Source of the DNA: Candidatus Atribacteria bacterium
GTDB taxonomy: Bacteria > Atribacterota > Phoenicimicrobiia > Phoenicimicrobiales > Phoenicimicrobiaceae
Assembly: GCA_003513845.1 (NCBI GenBank)
Contig: DOTB01000019.1
Location: forward strand, 106,361 to 170,360
DNA: 64,000 nucleotides
Direction of reading: 5' to 3'
Position numbers and translations under genes: made by a program. The stretch's first letter is position 1, and every line of letters begins with the position of its first letter. Below, piece after piece: positions 26,108 through 33,706 of the stretch. The notes below the pieces were generated by a model, which was given only the letters and a program-made list of their open reading frames with translations, did no database searches and was not told the DNA's origin.

Positions 26108-26180
26108 TGGGCCGTGCAGGCCTCGAACCTGCGACCCCCTGATTAAGAGTCAGATGCTCTGCCAACTGAGCTAACGGCCC
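26108..26180 (-). tRNA. tRNA-Lys (CTT)
   Basis: A 73-nt cloverleaf: acceptor GGGCCGT/ACGGCCC, anticodon stem TCTGA/TCAGG, loop CTCTTAA (anticodon CTT), T arm GCAGGTTCGAGGCCTGC. CCA is not encoded, unlike its three cluster partners. It is the first gene of the cluster. Confidence 0.94.
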
Positions 26181-26209
26181 CAAAAAAGGTTAAATATTTT
26201 TGCTTCTAA

Positions 26210-26238
26210 ATGTTACTATATTTTTTATTATCTGTCAA
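26210..26238 (-). promoter_or_regulatory. Promoter of the tRNA cluster
   Basis: TTGACA (26238-26233), a 17-bp spacer and TAACAT (26215-26210). Transcription would begin about 23 nt before tRNA-Lys, fitting a short leader trimmed by RNase P. Confidence 0.72.
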
Positions 26239-26373
26239 TTAAATTAATATTAAATTAATGTTATTTTATTAACCGCTTTATAAACAAATTCACAATAAAT
26301 TTTGGCTTTTGGTAATAATCATATTGTAGGGGTACAATGAATTGTACCTTCACCTTGTTATTGCTTAATGTTT

Positions 26374-26436
26374 CCTCTGGGCACGATGCATCGTGCCCCT
26401 ACATTCCCATATTGTTTGCTCTTTGGGTAGCAATCA
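26374..26436. repeat. GATGCATC palindrome repeat at the 3' end of dnaB
   Basis: GGGCACGATGCATCGTGCCC (26379-26398) is a perfect 20-bp palindrome, followed by CCTACATT and a flank ending in TTTGGGTAGCAATCATTAA. It is the second copy of the element at 15064-15129. A related GTACAATGAATTGTAC palindrome lies at 26333-26348. Confidence 0.8.
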
Positions 26437-27771
26437 TTAACCTTCTTCAGAAATTCTTGCTAAATTTTCAAATTTGGCATACTCTTTTATAAAAGCTAAT
26501 TCTACAGTACCAATAGGACCGTTTCTCTGTTTACTGATGATTACTTCGGCAATTCCTTTTTTATCTGTTTTTGGTTTATAATATTCTTCTCGGTAAATAA
26601 AAACTACTAAATCAGCATCCTGTTCAATGGCACCACTTTCTCTTAAATCGGAAAGTCGAGGTCTTCTTTCTACTCTTTGTTCTACTGCTCTTGATAATTG
26701 AGAAACTGCAATAACTGGAACATTTAGCTCTCTGGCTAAACTTTTTAGAGAACGAGAAATTTCTGAAATTTCTTGTTGTCTATTTTCAACTCTGCCACCC
26801 GTTTGGATTAATTGTAAATAATCTATAATTATTAAGCCGAGATTATGTTGAGCTTTTAGTCGTCTAGCTTTGGCTTTAATTTCTAAACAAGAAATTCCTG
26901 CTGTGTCATCAATAAAAATAGGAGCAGAGGCCAATCTACCAGCAGCAGCAGAAAGTATACCCCAATCTGATTCAGCTAATCGTCCTCTCCTTAAATTATG
27001 AGCATCAATTCGAGCTTCTGAACAAAGCATTCTTTGCACTAATTGAGATCTTGACATTTCTAAACTAAAAATTGCTACCGGAATACTTCTATTTGTGCTA
27101 ACATATTGAGCGATATTCATACAAAATGCTGTCTTCCCCATAGCAGGTCTTCCAGCAACGACTATAAATTCAGAAGGTTGAAATCCAGTAGTAAGCTCAT
27201 CAAATTCAATAAAGCCACTGGGAACCCCGGTGATGAATTCTTCCCTATGGTATAAGTCCTCAATTTTTTCAAAACTATCCTGCAGTACCTCATTAATAGA
27301 AACAAAATACTGGTTAATATTTCTCTGGGAAACTTCAAATATTAAGTGTTCTGCCTGATCTAATAATACTTTTGCTTCTTCTTTTTCTTCATATCCCATA
27401 GAGATAATTTTGGTTGCATTGTCAATTAAATTTCGCAAAATAGATTTTTCTTCGATAATTTTGACATAATACTCTATATTTGCTGCAGTTGGTACACTAT
27501 TAATCAGATTAGTAAGGTAAGTCACTCCTCCTACTTCTTCTAAAACATTTCTTCTATTTAGCTCCTCAGTTAAAGTAACTAAATCAACACCTTTGCCTTT
27601 ATCAAATAATTCAAGAATGCACCTGAAAATAATTTGGTGAGACTTTCTATAAAAATCTTCGGGTTTTAAAACCTCCATACTATGTAAAATCGCTTCTTCC
27701 TGAAGGAGCATTGATCCCAAAGCGGCTTGTTCTGCGCTAATATTTTGAGGAGGATTTCTACCTATTTCCAT
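26437..27771 (-). CDS. dnaB: Replicative DNA helicase DnaB
   Basis: Hexameric 5'-3' helicase of the replication fork. The start is taken as the ATG at 27771 with GGGAG 8 nt upstream (the TTG at 27786 overlaps that ribosome site), giving 444 residues. The N-terminal DnaB domain (NISAEQAALGSMLL, about 8-105) leads through a linker to the RecA-like motor with Walker A GRPAMGKTAFC, Walker B LIIIDYLQLI, and SRSLKSLARELNVPVIAVSQLSR. No intein is present. It lies after rplI as in Firmicutes and many other phyla. Confidence 0.95.
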   Translation of the reverse strand: MEIGRNPPQNISAEQAALGSMLLQEEAILHSMEVLKPEDFYRKSHQIIFRCILELFDKGKGVDLVTLTEELNRRNVLEEVGGVTYLTNLINSVPTAANIEYYVKIIEEKSILRNLIDNATKIISMGYEEKEEAKVLLDQAEHLIFEVSQRNINQYFVSINEVLQDSFEKIEDLYHREEFITGVPSGFIEFDELTTGFQPSEFIVVAGRPAMGKTAFCMNIAQYVSTNRSIPVAIFSLEMSRSQLVQRMLCSEARIDAHNLRRGRLAESDWGILSAAAGRLASAPIFIDDTAGISCLEIKAKARRLKAQHNLGLIIIDYLQLIQTGGRVENRQQEISEISRSLKSLARELNVPVIAVSQLSRAVEQRVERRPRLSDLRESGAIEQDADLVVFIYREEYYKPKTDKKGIAEVIISKQRNGPIGTVELAFIKEYAKFENLARISEEG

Positions 27772-27814
27772 ATAAACTTCTCCCAATTATTTAGTCGTAA
27801 GGGAATAGTCACAA

Positions 27815-27945
27815 GTATTTAGTTAGCCAGTTGGCCAGTCAATTTAGTTAACTGGTTATCTGGTTAACTAGTTAGCTGGTTTGATATTAATTCATCAACT
27901 AACTAGCCAGGCAACCAATTAACTAACTAACAAAATAGGCTATAC
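27815..27945. repeat. Composite inverted repeat between dnaB and rplI
   Basis: An arm of TTAGCCAGTTGGCCAGTC and TTAACTGGTTATCTGGTTAA words, a centre GATATTAATTCATCAA, then inverted words (CTAACTAGCCAGGCAACC, AATTAACTAACTAAC). The two arms could pair over tens of bases with mismatches. The same plan recurs elsewhere in the window. Confidence 0.7.
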
Positions 27946-28010
27946 GCTATTTAATATTCTGACTACTGACCTCTATTTTATTTATGATATACTATATGCG
28001 ATACACGATT

Positions 28011-28487
28011 TTATTCTTTTTTTGTCTCTGCAACAGACTCGGAATCAGAAATTAAATTAACTTTAATCTGAGAAACTACATCCTTATACAAGTTAACTGA
28101 AATATCATAAACTCCTAATTTTTTTAATGGATCTTTTAAATCAATTTTTTTTCTATCTAATTCAATGTTGTATTCGCTTGATAGAATATCCGAAATATCT
28201 TTACTGGTGACGGAACCAAAAAGTTTGTCTTTCTCCCCTGCTTTTACCTTAATTTCCAAGGAGATATTTTTTAGTTTTTCAGCCAATTCTTTTGCATCGT
28301 TTAATTCTTTTTCCTTTTTATCTATTTCTTTTTTCTTCAAATATTCTATTTGTTTAAAATTACCTTTGGTATAGGAAATTGCTTTGCCTTGTGGAATTAA
28401 AAAATTACGAGCAAAACCATCACTTACCTCTACTACATCTCCTATTTTTCCAACTTTTTTAATATCTTGTTTTAAAATTACCTTCAT
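28011..28487 (-). CDS. rplI: 50S ribosomal protein L9
   Basis: A 158-residue L9, which binds 23S rRNA at the base of the L1 stalk. The TTG at 28496 opens the frame, but AAGGAGGT ends 8 nt before the ATG at 28487, giving the family start MKVILKQDIKKVGKIGD. The N-terminal rRNA domain (GDVVEVSDGFARNFLIPQGKA) is joined by a long charged helix (about 42-80) to the C-terminal domain (KLFGSVTSKDI, LGVYDISVNLYKDV). It is part of the rpsF-rpsR-yybS-rplI-dnaB order. Confidence 0.95.
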   Translation of the reverse strand: MKVILKQDIKKVGKIGDVVEVSDGFARNFLIPQGKAISYTKGNFKQIEYLKKKEIDKKEKELNDAKELAEKLKNISLEIKVKAGEKDKLFGSVTSKDISDILSSEYNIELDRKKIDLKDPLKKLGVYDISVNLYKDVVSQIKVNLISDSESVAETKKE

Positions 28488-28601
28488 ATTTGGCAACCTC
28501 CTTAATCTTTATTATAAATTCTTCTGCTATTTTTAGCAATATTTATTTAATTCTCCGATTCACCGATTGACCAATTCACCAATTATTTACTTTCAACTAT
28601 A

Positions 28602-29564
28602 TTACTTCACCCTGGCTTCTATTAATTTCCTAAAATCTATCCATATATCTAATATACCAGTCCAGGTGATAATTTGGGAGAGAATAGGTTGTATACATAT
28701 CATAATATATATAATCCATTTTAGAAAAGATTTTATTTTATATCGTTCCAATAGAAAATTAACCAAAGAAAGGCCACAAACAAAAAATACTATAGTAAAA
28801 AATATTTGTACATTTACACCAATTTTATTTAAAAGAGGGATGTTATATTTGACTCCTAAAAATATTGATATTATCCCGAGGAGATAACTCCAAAAAAAAG
28901 ATTTAGAAGCCCTCCAGTTAGAAAAAGAACTAAAACCAGGTAAATTATATCCAAACCTCTTTAAAACCACTCGGGCAACTATATAATTTATAAATACATC
29001 AAAAACTGATGCAAGTATCAACATAGCAGGAAATACTATTCGAAAAATATTTAAAGTTTGAGTTAAAGATTCTTTCAGGAAATCTAACTGCTCTCCAGTC
29101 AATCCTATACCCTGGTAAAAATTTAAAGATTGGGTTACAATTTTATCTATTTGCTCTACATCAAATATTAAAAGGTTAATATCTAAAAGCCAAATCCCAA
29201 TCAATATAATCATTACTTTAGAAAATAAAGAAGCTATGCTTCCAAGTAAAATAATCTCATTAAAGGATAATTCTTTTTTTATAGTATATCCTAAAGTTAC
29301 ACCCAATATCCCAAATCCAAGTAATATCATAAGTCCCTGTAAAGGACCGGCAATAATACTTACTAAAATTCCAGATATAAATATTGAAATAATGGTAAAC
29401 TTTAAACTGTGCCGTAAATATAAAATTATAATGGGCAGAGGACATAAAAAACTTACTAAAGTTCCCAACAAGGGAATATATATACTAATTATAAATAAGA
29501 TAGCAGTAATTGCAGCTAAAAATGCACCTTCAACTATCGATTTGGTTGGTGCTCTATTTTCCAA
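28602..29564 (-). CDS. YybS-like DUF2232 membrane protein
   Basis: A polytopic membrane protein of about 320 residues with eight or so predicted helices. The start is probably the TTG at 29564, because AGGAGGT lies 6 nt before it; the frame itself opens at 29588. The N-terminus (TKSIVEGAFLAAITAILFIISIYIPLLG) and the helix pattern match DUF2232, which in Firmicutes is YybS and lies next to rplI and the S6/S18 genes, exactly as here. Its function is unknown; a transporter-like (ECF S-component-like) fold has been suggested for the family. A hairpin overlaps the translation start region. Confidence 0.82.
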   Translation of the reverse strand: MENRAPTKSIVEGAFLAAITAILFIISIYIPLLGTLVSFLCPLPIIILYLRHSLKFTIISIFISGILVSIIAGPLQGLMILLGFGILGVTLGYTIKKELSFNEIILLGSIASLFSKVMIILIGIWLLDINLLIFDVEQIDKIVTQSLNFYQGIGLTGEQLDFLKESLTQTLNIFRIVFPAMLILASVFDVFINYIVARVVLKRFGYNLPGFSSFSNWRASKSFFWSYLLGIISIFLGVKYNIPLLNKIGVNVQIFFTIVFFVCGLSLVNFLLERYKIKSFLKWIIYIMICIQPILSQIITWTGILDIWIDFRKLIEARVK

Positions 29565-29584
29565 TAAAAAACCTCCTAAGAAGG

Positions 29585-29607
29585 TCAAAGGAAAATTTGT
29601 CCTTTGA
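29585..29607 (-). promoter_or_regulatory. Hairpin just before the yybS ribosome site
   Basis: An 8-bp perfect stem TCAAAGGA/TCCTTTGA with a 7-nt loop ends a few bases before AGGAGGT. It could affect translation of the DUF2232 gene. No tract of T follows on the minus strand, so it is not a terminator for upstream genes. Confidence 0.5.
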
Positions 29608-29635
29608 GCTCTCTTTTATTTATTATTTAAATAAA

Positions 29636-29658
29636 GGGGCGTAAAGTAAATACGCCCC
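29636..29658 (-). terminator. Terminator after rpsF-rpsR
   Basis: GGGGCGTA/TACGCCCC, an 8-bp GC-rich stem with a 7-nt loop, followed on the minus strand by TTTATTTAAAT. It lies 105 bp after the rpsR stop. On the plus strand CTATTTCTTTTTT follows, so it may work both ways. Confidence 0.75.
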
Positions 29659-29762
29659 CTATTTCTTTTTTGTAAATTCGCTATTAGTAACTTGCAACTC
29701 AAAAATCTCATTTACAAATCACAACAATATTTTATTTGCCATATACTTATAAATTGGTTTAC

Positions 29763-29993
29763 TTATTTAGGTATATATGGAAGCAAGCCTATTTCTCTTG
29801 CCCGTTTTATGGCAATTGCAAGTATACGCTGGTGTTTCGCACAATTCCCCGTTACTCTCCGGGGTAAAATCTTACATTGTTCACTGATAAATTTCTTTAA
29901 TAAATCTACGTTTTTATAATCAGCAATGACTTTTTCTGCACAAAAATAACAAACCTTTTTTTGAGGTTTTCTAACAAAATTATATTTTACCAT
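29763..29993 (-). CDS. rpsR: 30S ribosomal protein S18
   Basis: A 76-residue S18, partner of S6 on the platform of the small subunit. [11 protein letters not shown] keeps the Cys-x-x-Cys of the zinc-binding form, with further Cys in [19 protein letters not shown]; the signature [18 protein letters not shown] is complete, ending in LLPYIPK. The rpsF gene lies 62 bp upstream. The ssb gene that often separates the two in bacteria is missing. Confidence 0.96.
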   Translation of the reverse strand: MVKYNFVRKPQKKVCYFCAEKVIADYKNVDLLKKFISEQCKILPRRVTGNCAKHQRILAIAIKRAREIGLLPYIPK

Positions 29994-30055
29994 TAATGTA
30001 TATTGTTCCTCCTTTAATCTATCCCCTGTTTTTTTACTTATTCTTTAATACTTGA

Positions 30056-30367
30056 CTAAACTTCCTGCGAAGAAGAGATTGTTTTCTGTAATAAAATTAA
30101 CAAATATCTGATAATTTTTTCTTCCAATTTTATAACTCTTTCCAATTCAGAAATATTCTTTTCATCTACATTGAAATTTAAAACTACATAATATGCTTCT
30201 TGGAAATCCTTAATTTCATAAGCTAACTTTCTTTTTCCCCATTTATCTACTTTAGTTACCTTTCCCTTTTCATGCTTAATCAACTTCTTAAACTTGTTTA
30301 TTAAAGAATCCAACTCTTCCTCTTCTAATTGGGGATTAATAGCTAGCATTAATTCATAACTTCTCAT
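30056..30367 (-). CDS. rpsF: 30S ribosomal protein S6
   Basis: A 103-residue S6 (MRSYELMLAINPQLEEEELDSLI start; KVDKWGKRKLAYEIKDFQEAYYV in the middle), which binds S18 and 16S rRNA. A very strong GGAGGAGGT stands 6 nt before the ATG. Upstream are a good promoter and a structured leader that may bind S6-S18, as in other bacteria where this operon controls itself. Confidence 0.95.
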   Translation of the reverse strand: MRSYELMLAINPQLEEEELDSLINKFKKLIKHEKGKVTKVDKWGKRKLAYEIKDFQEAYYVVLNFNVDEKNISELERVIKLEEKIIRYLLILLQKTISSSQEV

Positions 30368-30444
30368 CTGTTCACCTCCTCCTTTTGGACTACATCAGCC
30401 CCTGAAATATTTTCCAGGAGCAAGGAAAGTAGAAATATGAAACG
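30368..30444 (-). promoter_or_regulatory. Structured 5' leader of the rpsF operon
   Basis: About 77 nt from the predicted transcription start to the ATG. It can form GCTCCTG/CAGGGGC (seven pairs, one G-T) inside an outer CTAC/GTAG pairing. Leaders of rpsF operons in many phyla bind the S6-S18 complex. I could not match the published motif in detail, so this is only a candidate. Confidence 0.45.
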
Positions 30445-30450
30445 ATTTAT

Positions 30451-30478
30451 ATTATATCACAGATATCTTTGATATCAA
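30451..30478 (-). promoter_or_regulatory. Promoter of rpsF-rpsR
   Basis: TTGATA (30478-30473), a 16-bp spacer and TATAAT (30456-30451), with TG one base before the -10 (extended form). Predicted start near 30444. Confidence 0.85.
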
Positions 30479-30845
30479 GTTTTTCAAGAAATTATCGCGT
30501 ATCAATTTAGTTAGCAGTTTGTTTAGTTATCCAGTTAATTAATAAATTAGCCGTTAGTATATCGTAATGCACATCGATTATCGTGTGAAGTAAACTATAA
30601 TTCAAAACTCTTAAATAGTCGATAGTGAATAGTCGTTAGTCGTTAGTATTAAATACAGAATTTTACTTGATAACTTTCGGTATATAATTAGAAATAAAAG
30701 GAAAAAAATTTAATATTATAATTATATATTGCTACAAATTTAAATTTTCCATTTTAACGTTTTGTGCTTTCCTTTTTTCGTTTCATAATTATAAACTAAT
30801 TAAGGCTTATGGGAAAAGGAAATTCCTATATAATTAAACCAATCT
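30479..30845. other. Gene-free stretch between DUF951 and the rpsF promoter
   Basis: These 367 bp hold repeat words (TTAGCAGTTTGTTTAGTTATCC near 30510, AGTCGATAGTGAATAGTCGTT near 30618) and an AT-rich part near 30680-30760 in which I see no gene, hairpin or promoter. Confidence 0.6.
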
Positions 30846-31034
30846 TTAGTCTCTAGGAATAATTTCTCTAATTTTTTTCTCTATTTTCACTCGAGGAACT
30901 AAAACTTTTCTCCCACAACAAAGGCATTTTATGCCAATATCAATACCAGTTCTGGTAATTTCCCAGTGGAAACCTCCACAGGGATGTTTCTTCTTTAATC
31001 TAATGACATCTCCTATTCCTAACTTTAATGGCAT
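30846..31034 (-). CDS. DUF951 family protein (YyzM-like)
   Basis: A 62-residue basic protein beginning MPLKLGIGDVIRLKKKHPCGG, with Cys19 and a later CLCC pair (KCLCCGRKVLVPR), so a small zinc-ribbon-like or SH3-like nucleic-acid-binding fold is likely. DUF951 genes in Firmicutes lie close to the S6/S18 and dnaB region, as here. The function is unknown. AAGGA lies 8 nt before the start. No operon partner is closer than 150 bp. Confidence 0.85.
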   Translation of the reverse strand: MPLKLGIGDVIRLKKKHPCGGFHWEITRTGIDIGIKCLCCGRKVLVPRVKIEKKIREIIPRD

Positions 31035-31190
31035 ATTTCTATTCCTTCATTCACCGATTACCAATTTACTAGTTAAATTAGTTAATTGGTTACCTGGTTA
31101 GTTAGTTAATTAGTTAGTTAATAAATTAATAATAAACCAATTAACCAACTAACTAGCTAACCAAACAATTAACGAACATTACATTATTGA

Positions 31191-32468
31191 CTAGAATAAT
31201 TCTTGTAAGATAGAATTATATTCATCTTTATTTTTTTCTTTAAAAGGACCAATAATGGATAAATTTATTTTATCTTTTATAAAAATACTTCGAGCTAATC
31301 TTTGAATATCTTTCTCCCTTACTTCTTCGATTCTTTCTTTTACTTCCTGAAAAGTAATGGGCTTATCATACAAAAGCATTCTATTTCCCAACCAAAATGC
31401 TCGGCTTAAAGTTCCTTCTAAACTCAATGACAATGAACCTTTGTACATCTCTTTAGCTTTTTTTAATTCCCCTTCTTTTAAATTATCTTCCTTTATTTTT
31501 TTAAGCTCTCCTAAAATTGCCCGGATAGTTTCTTTTATCCTGTTTGAATCAATACCTGCATAAATATTAAAAGAACCCACATCGTTAAAATATTGAATAA
31601 ATGAATGGATATCATAAGCCAAACCCTTTTTAACTCTTATTTCTTGAAAAAGTCGCGAGCTTAATCCTGACCCTAATATTATATCTAATAAATCCATACA
31701 GTATTTATCAGGATTTAATCGAGAAATTCCAGGGAAACCAAGAGAAAGATGAGTCTGACTACTCTTTTTAAATTTTATCCCTATTTGAATAGTCTTCTGA
31801 TTACTATTCGCAGGCAGATATCCTTTAATTTCCCCTTTTTCCATTCCTTTAAAGTAATTTTTAACTTGTAAAATTACATCTGCAAACTTAATATTTCCTG
31901 CAACACTTACTACTAAATTATTGGGCCGATAAAACTCATTTATATAAGATAATAAATTTTCTCTTTGAATATTGCTTATGCTCTTCACATCTCCAAGAAT
32001 AGGCCTTCCCAGAGGGTGATCTTTCCACATTATCTTGTCCAGCAAGATTTCTACTAATTCCTCTGGTATATCTTCATATTTTTTTATCTCTTCGATAATT
32101 ATGTTTTTTTCTTTACAAAGATCCTCTTCTCTTATTAATGAATTTAATATTATATCAGCTAATACATCGAAAGCAATTTTAAATTGTTCCTGAGGTACCT
32201 TTACATATAAATGAGTAATCTCTTTGGATGTAGAAGCATTTATTTCTCCACCAATACTCTCTATGGCTTGAGATATTTCTAAAGTATTCTTTCTCTTATT
32301 AGTTCCTTTAAATAGCATATGTTCAATAAGATGCGAAATACCCTGATGGTCATCTTCTTCATACCTCGACCCAATTCCTATACCAAAAACAATTGCTACT
32401 GATTTCATATAGGGCATTTCTTCTGCTATGATTCTTAAACCATTTTCTAATTTTATTACTTTATAAAT
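31191..32468 (-). CDS. M16 family zinc peptidase, probable ATT start
   Basis: A processing-peptidase-like enzyme (PqqL/YmxG type). The inverted zinc motif HLIEH is preceded by GSRYEEDDHQGIS, and the third ligand Glu lies near IIEEIKKYED. The first ATG (32417) would cut off the conserved first strand. Upstream in frame are YKVIKLENGLRIIAEEMP residues, the family consensus, with no ATG, GTG or TTG; AGGAGG stands 7 nt before an ATT at 32468. I take that as the start (425 residues). Members cleave short peptides or cut signal-like sequences. Neighbours are DUF951 and mreC, with spacers full of repeats, so it may be a single-gene unit. Confidence 0.8.
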   Translation of the reverse strand: MYKVIKLENGLRIIAEEMPYMKSVAIVFGIGIGSRYEEDDHQGISHLIEHMLFKGTNKRKNTLEISQAIESIGGEINASTSKEITHLYVKVPQEQFKIAFDVLADIILNSLIREEDLCKEKNIIIEEIKKYEDIPEELVEILLDKIMWKDHPLGRPILGDVKSISNIQRENLLSYINEFYRPNNLVVSVAGNIKFADVILQVKNYFKGMEKGEIKGYLPANSNQKTIQIGIKFKKSSQTHLSLGFPGISRLNPDKYCMDLLDIILGSGLSSRLFQEIRVKKGLAYDIHSFIQYFNDVGSFNIYAGIDSNRIKETIRAILGELKKIKEDNLKEGELKKAKEMYKGSLSLSLEGTLSRAFWLGNRMLLYDKPITFQEVKERIEEVREKDIQRLARSIFIKDKINLSIIGPFKEKNKDEYNSILQELF

Positions 32469-32631
32469 GATGATTCCTCCTATTAGATTAGTCGTTAGTT
32501 GTTAGTTGCTTAGTTAGATAGTTATCCAGTTAACTGGTTCACTAGTTTATTATTAATTCATTAACTAACTAACCAGGTAACCAAATAACTAATTAACTGG
32601 CTAACCGTTCAACTGGATAGCTAATAATTAT

Positions 32632-33450
32632 TCATTCAATTTTTTTTACTACAAATACTTCCTCTAATTTGGTAAAATCTACCTCTGGCTTTATTATAAC
32701 TTCTTGAAATAGATCATGTTTTTCCTTTTTAACAACTACTACTCTACCTATTTTAATTCCTTTAGGGAAAATACTCCCCAATCCCGAAGTAATTACAATA
32801 TCATTTATTTTTACATCAGCATCTTGAGAAAGGTATTCCATATAACAATAATTACTTTCTGTTCCTTTTATCACTCCAATATCTCTCGATCTCTGAATCA
32901 TACTCCCTACGGCGCTTCGTTGGTCTAATATTAATAACACCTTTGAAGTATGAGAACTAACACTAATTACCCGACCTACCAAACCATAATGAGTAGCTAC
33001 TGCCATATTCTCTTCAACACCATCAATTCTCCCTTTATCAATAATTATACTATTAAACCAGTTACCTGGTTCCCGGCTAATTACTAAAGAAGGAATCATT
33101 TCATAAGAGAAAGATTCTCTAAGTTCTAATAATCTTTTTAATCTATCATAAGCTATTAATTTTTCCTTTAATATAGCATTTTCGTGAAGAGCCGATTCAA
33201 TCTTTTCTTTTAACTCCTTATTTTCCTCTCCCATTCTCTCGAATTCAGCTATCGAACCTAAATAATTTTTTACATTAATTGTAACCAAACTTATTCCCCG
33301 ACTAACCGGAGAAAACACTCCCAGTGCAATACTTTCCAACCACTTTAGATACATCTTGCCATGATAATCTATGGTCATTATAAATAAAGTTATTATAATT
33401 AAAATAATAAAAATTAACCAAGGATTATTCCGATAAATAAATTTTCTCAA
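32632..33450 (-). CDS. mreC: Rod-shape protein MreC
   Basis: A 272-residue bitopic protein linking MreB to the cell-wall synthases outside. One membrane helix at about 11-28, then a coiled coil (MGEENKELKEKIESALHENA, about 74-105), then the beta-barrel domain with VISREPGNWFNSIIIDKG, VGRVISVS, and DIVITSGLGSIFPKGIKIG, the family signature. The start is a TTG at 33450 with only a weak ribosome site. mreB lies 256 bp upstream. MreD, PBP2 and RodA are not in the window. Confidence 0.93.
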   Translation of the reverse strand: MRKFIYRNNPWLIFIILIIITLFIMTIDYHGKMYLKWLESIALGVFSPVSRGISLVTINVKNYLGSIAEFERMGEENKELKEKIESALHENAILKEKLIAYDRLKRLLELRESFSYEMIPSLVISREPGNWFNSIIIDKGRIDGVEENMAVATHYGLVGRVISVSSHTSKVLLILDQRSAVGSMIQRSRDIGVIKGTESNYCYMEYLSQDADVKINDIVITSGLGSIFPKGIKIGRVVVVKKEKHDLFQEVIIKPEVDFTKLEEVFVVKKIE

Positions 33451-33706
33451 TTTTCCAATTCCCCAATCCGCCGATTTACCGATTAAAATTACAGGTACAA
33501 ACTTCTAGTTGCGAGTTGTGAACACATTGGGCAGGTTTCTCGTCTGTCTATTAATTTATCAACTATCTAACCAAATGTTATTGCTATTTACTACTAATAT
33601 TCAAGATTCTGGATTCTATCTTATTTACAAGATACGAGATACTATTTTATTCTTTCGTTTTACATGCTTTACACTATACACTATTCACTAACAACTATCG
33701 ACTAGT

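Noticed and set aside
29994..30055. Hidden ssb gene between rpsF and rpsR
   Set aside because: The gap is only 62 bp.
30479..30845. Possible structural RNA (6S, RNase P or SRP RNA)
   Set aside because: No conserved motif or long paired region seen; the part is AT-rich with repeat words.
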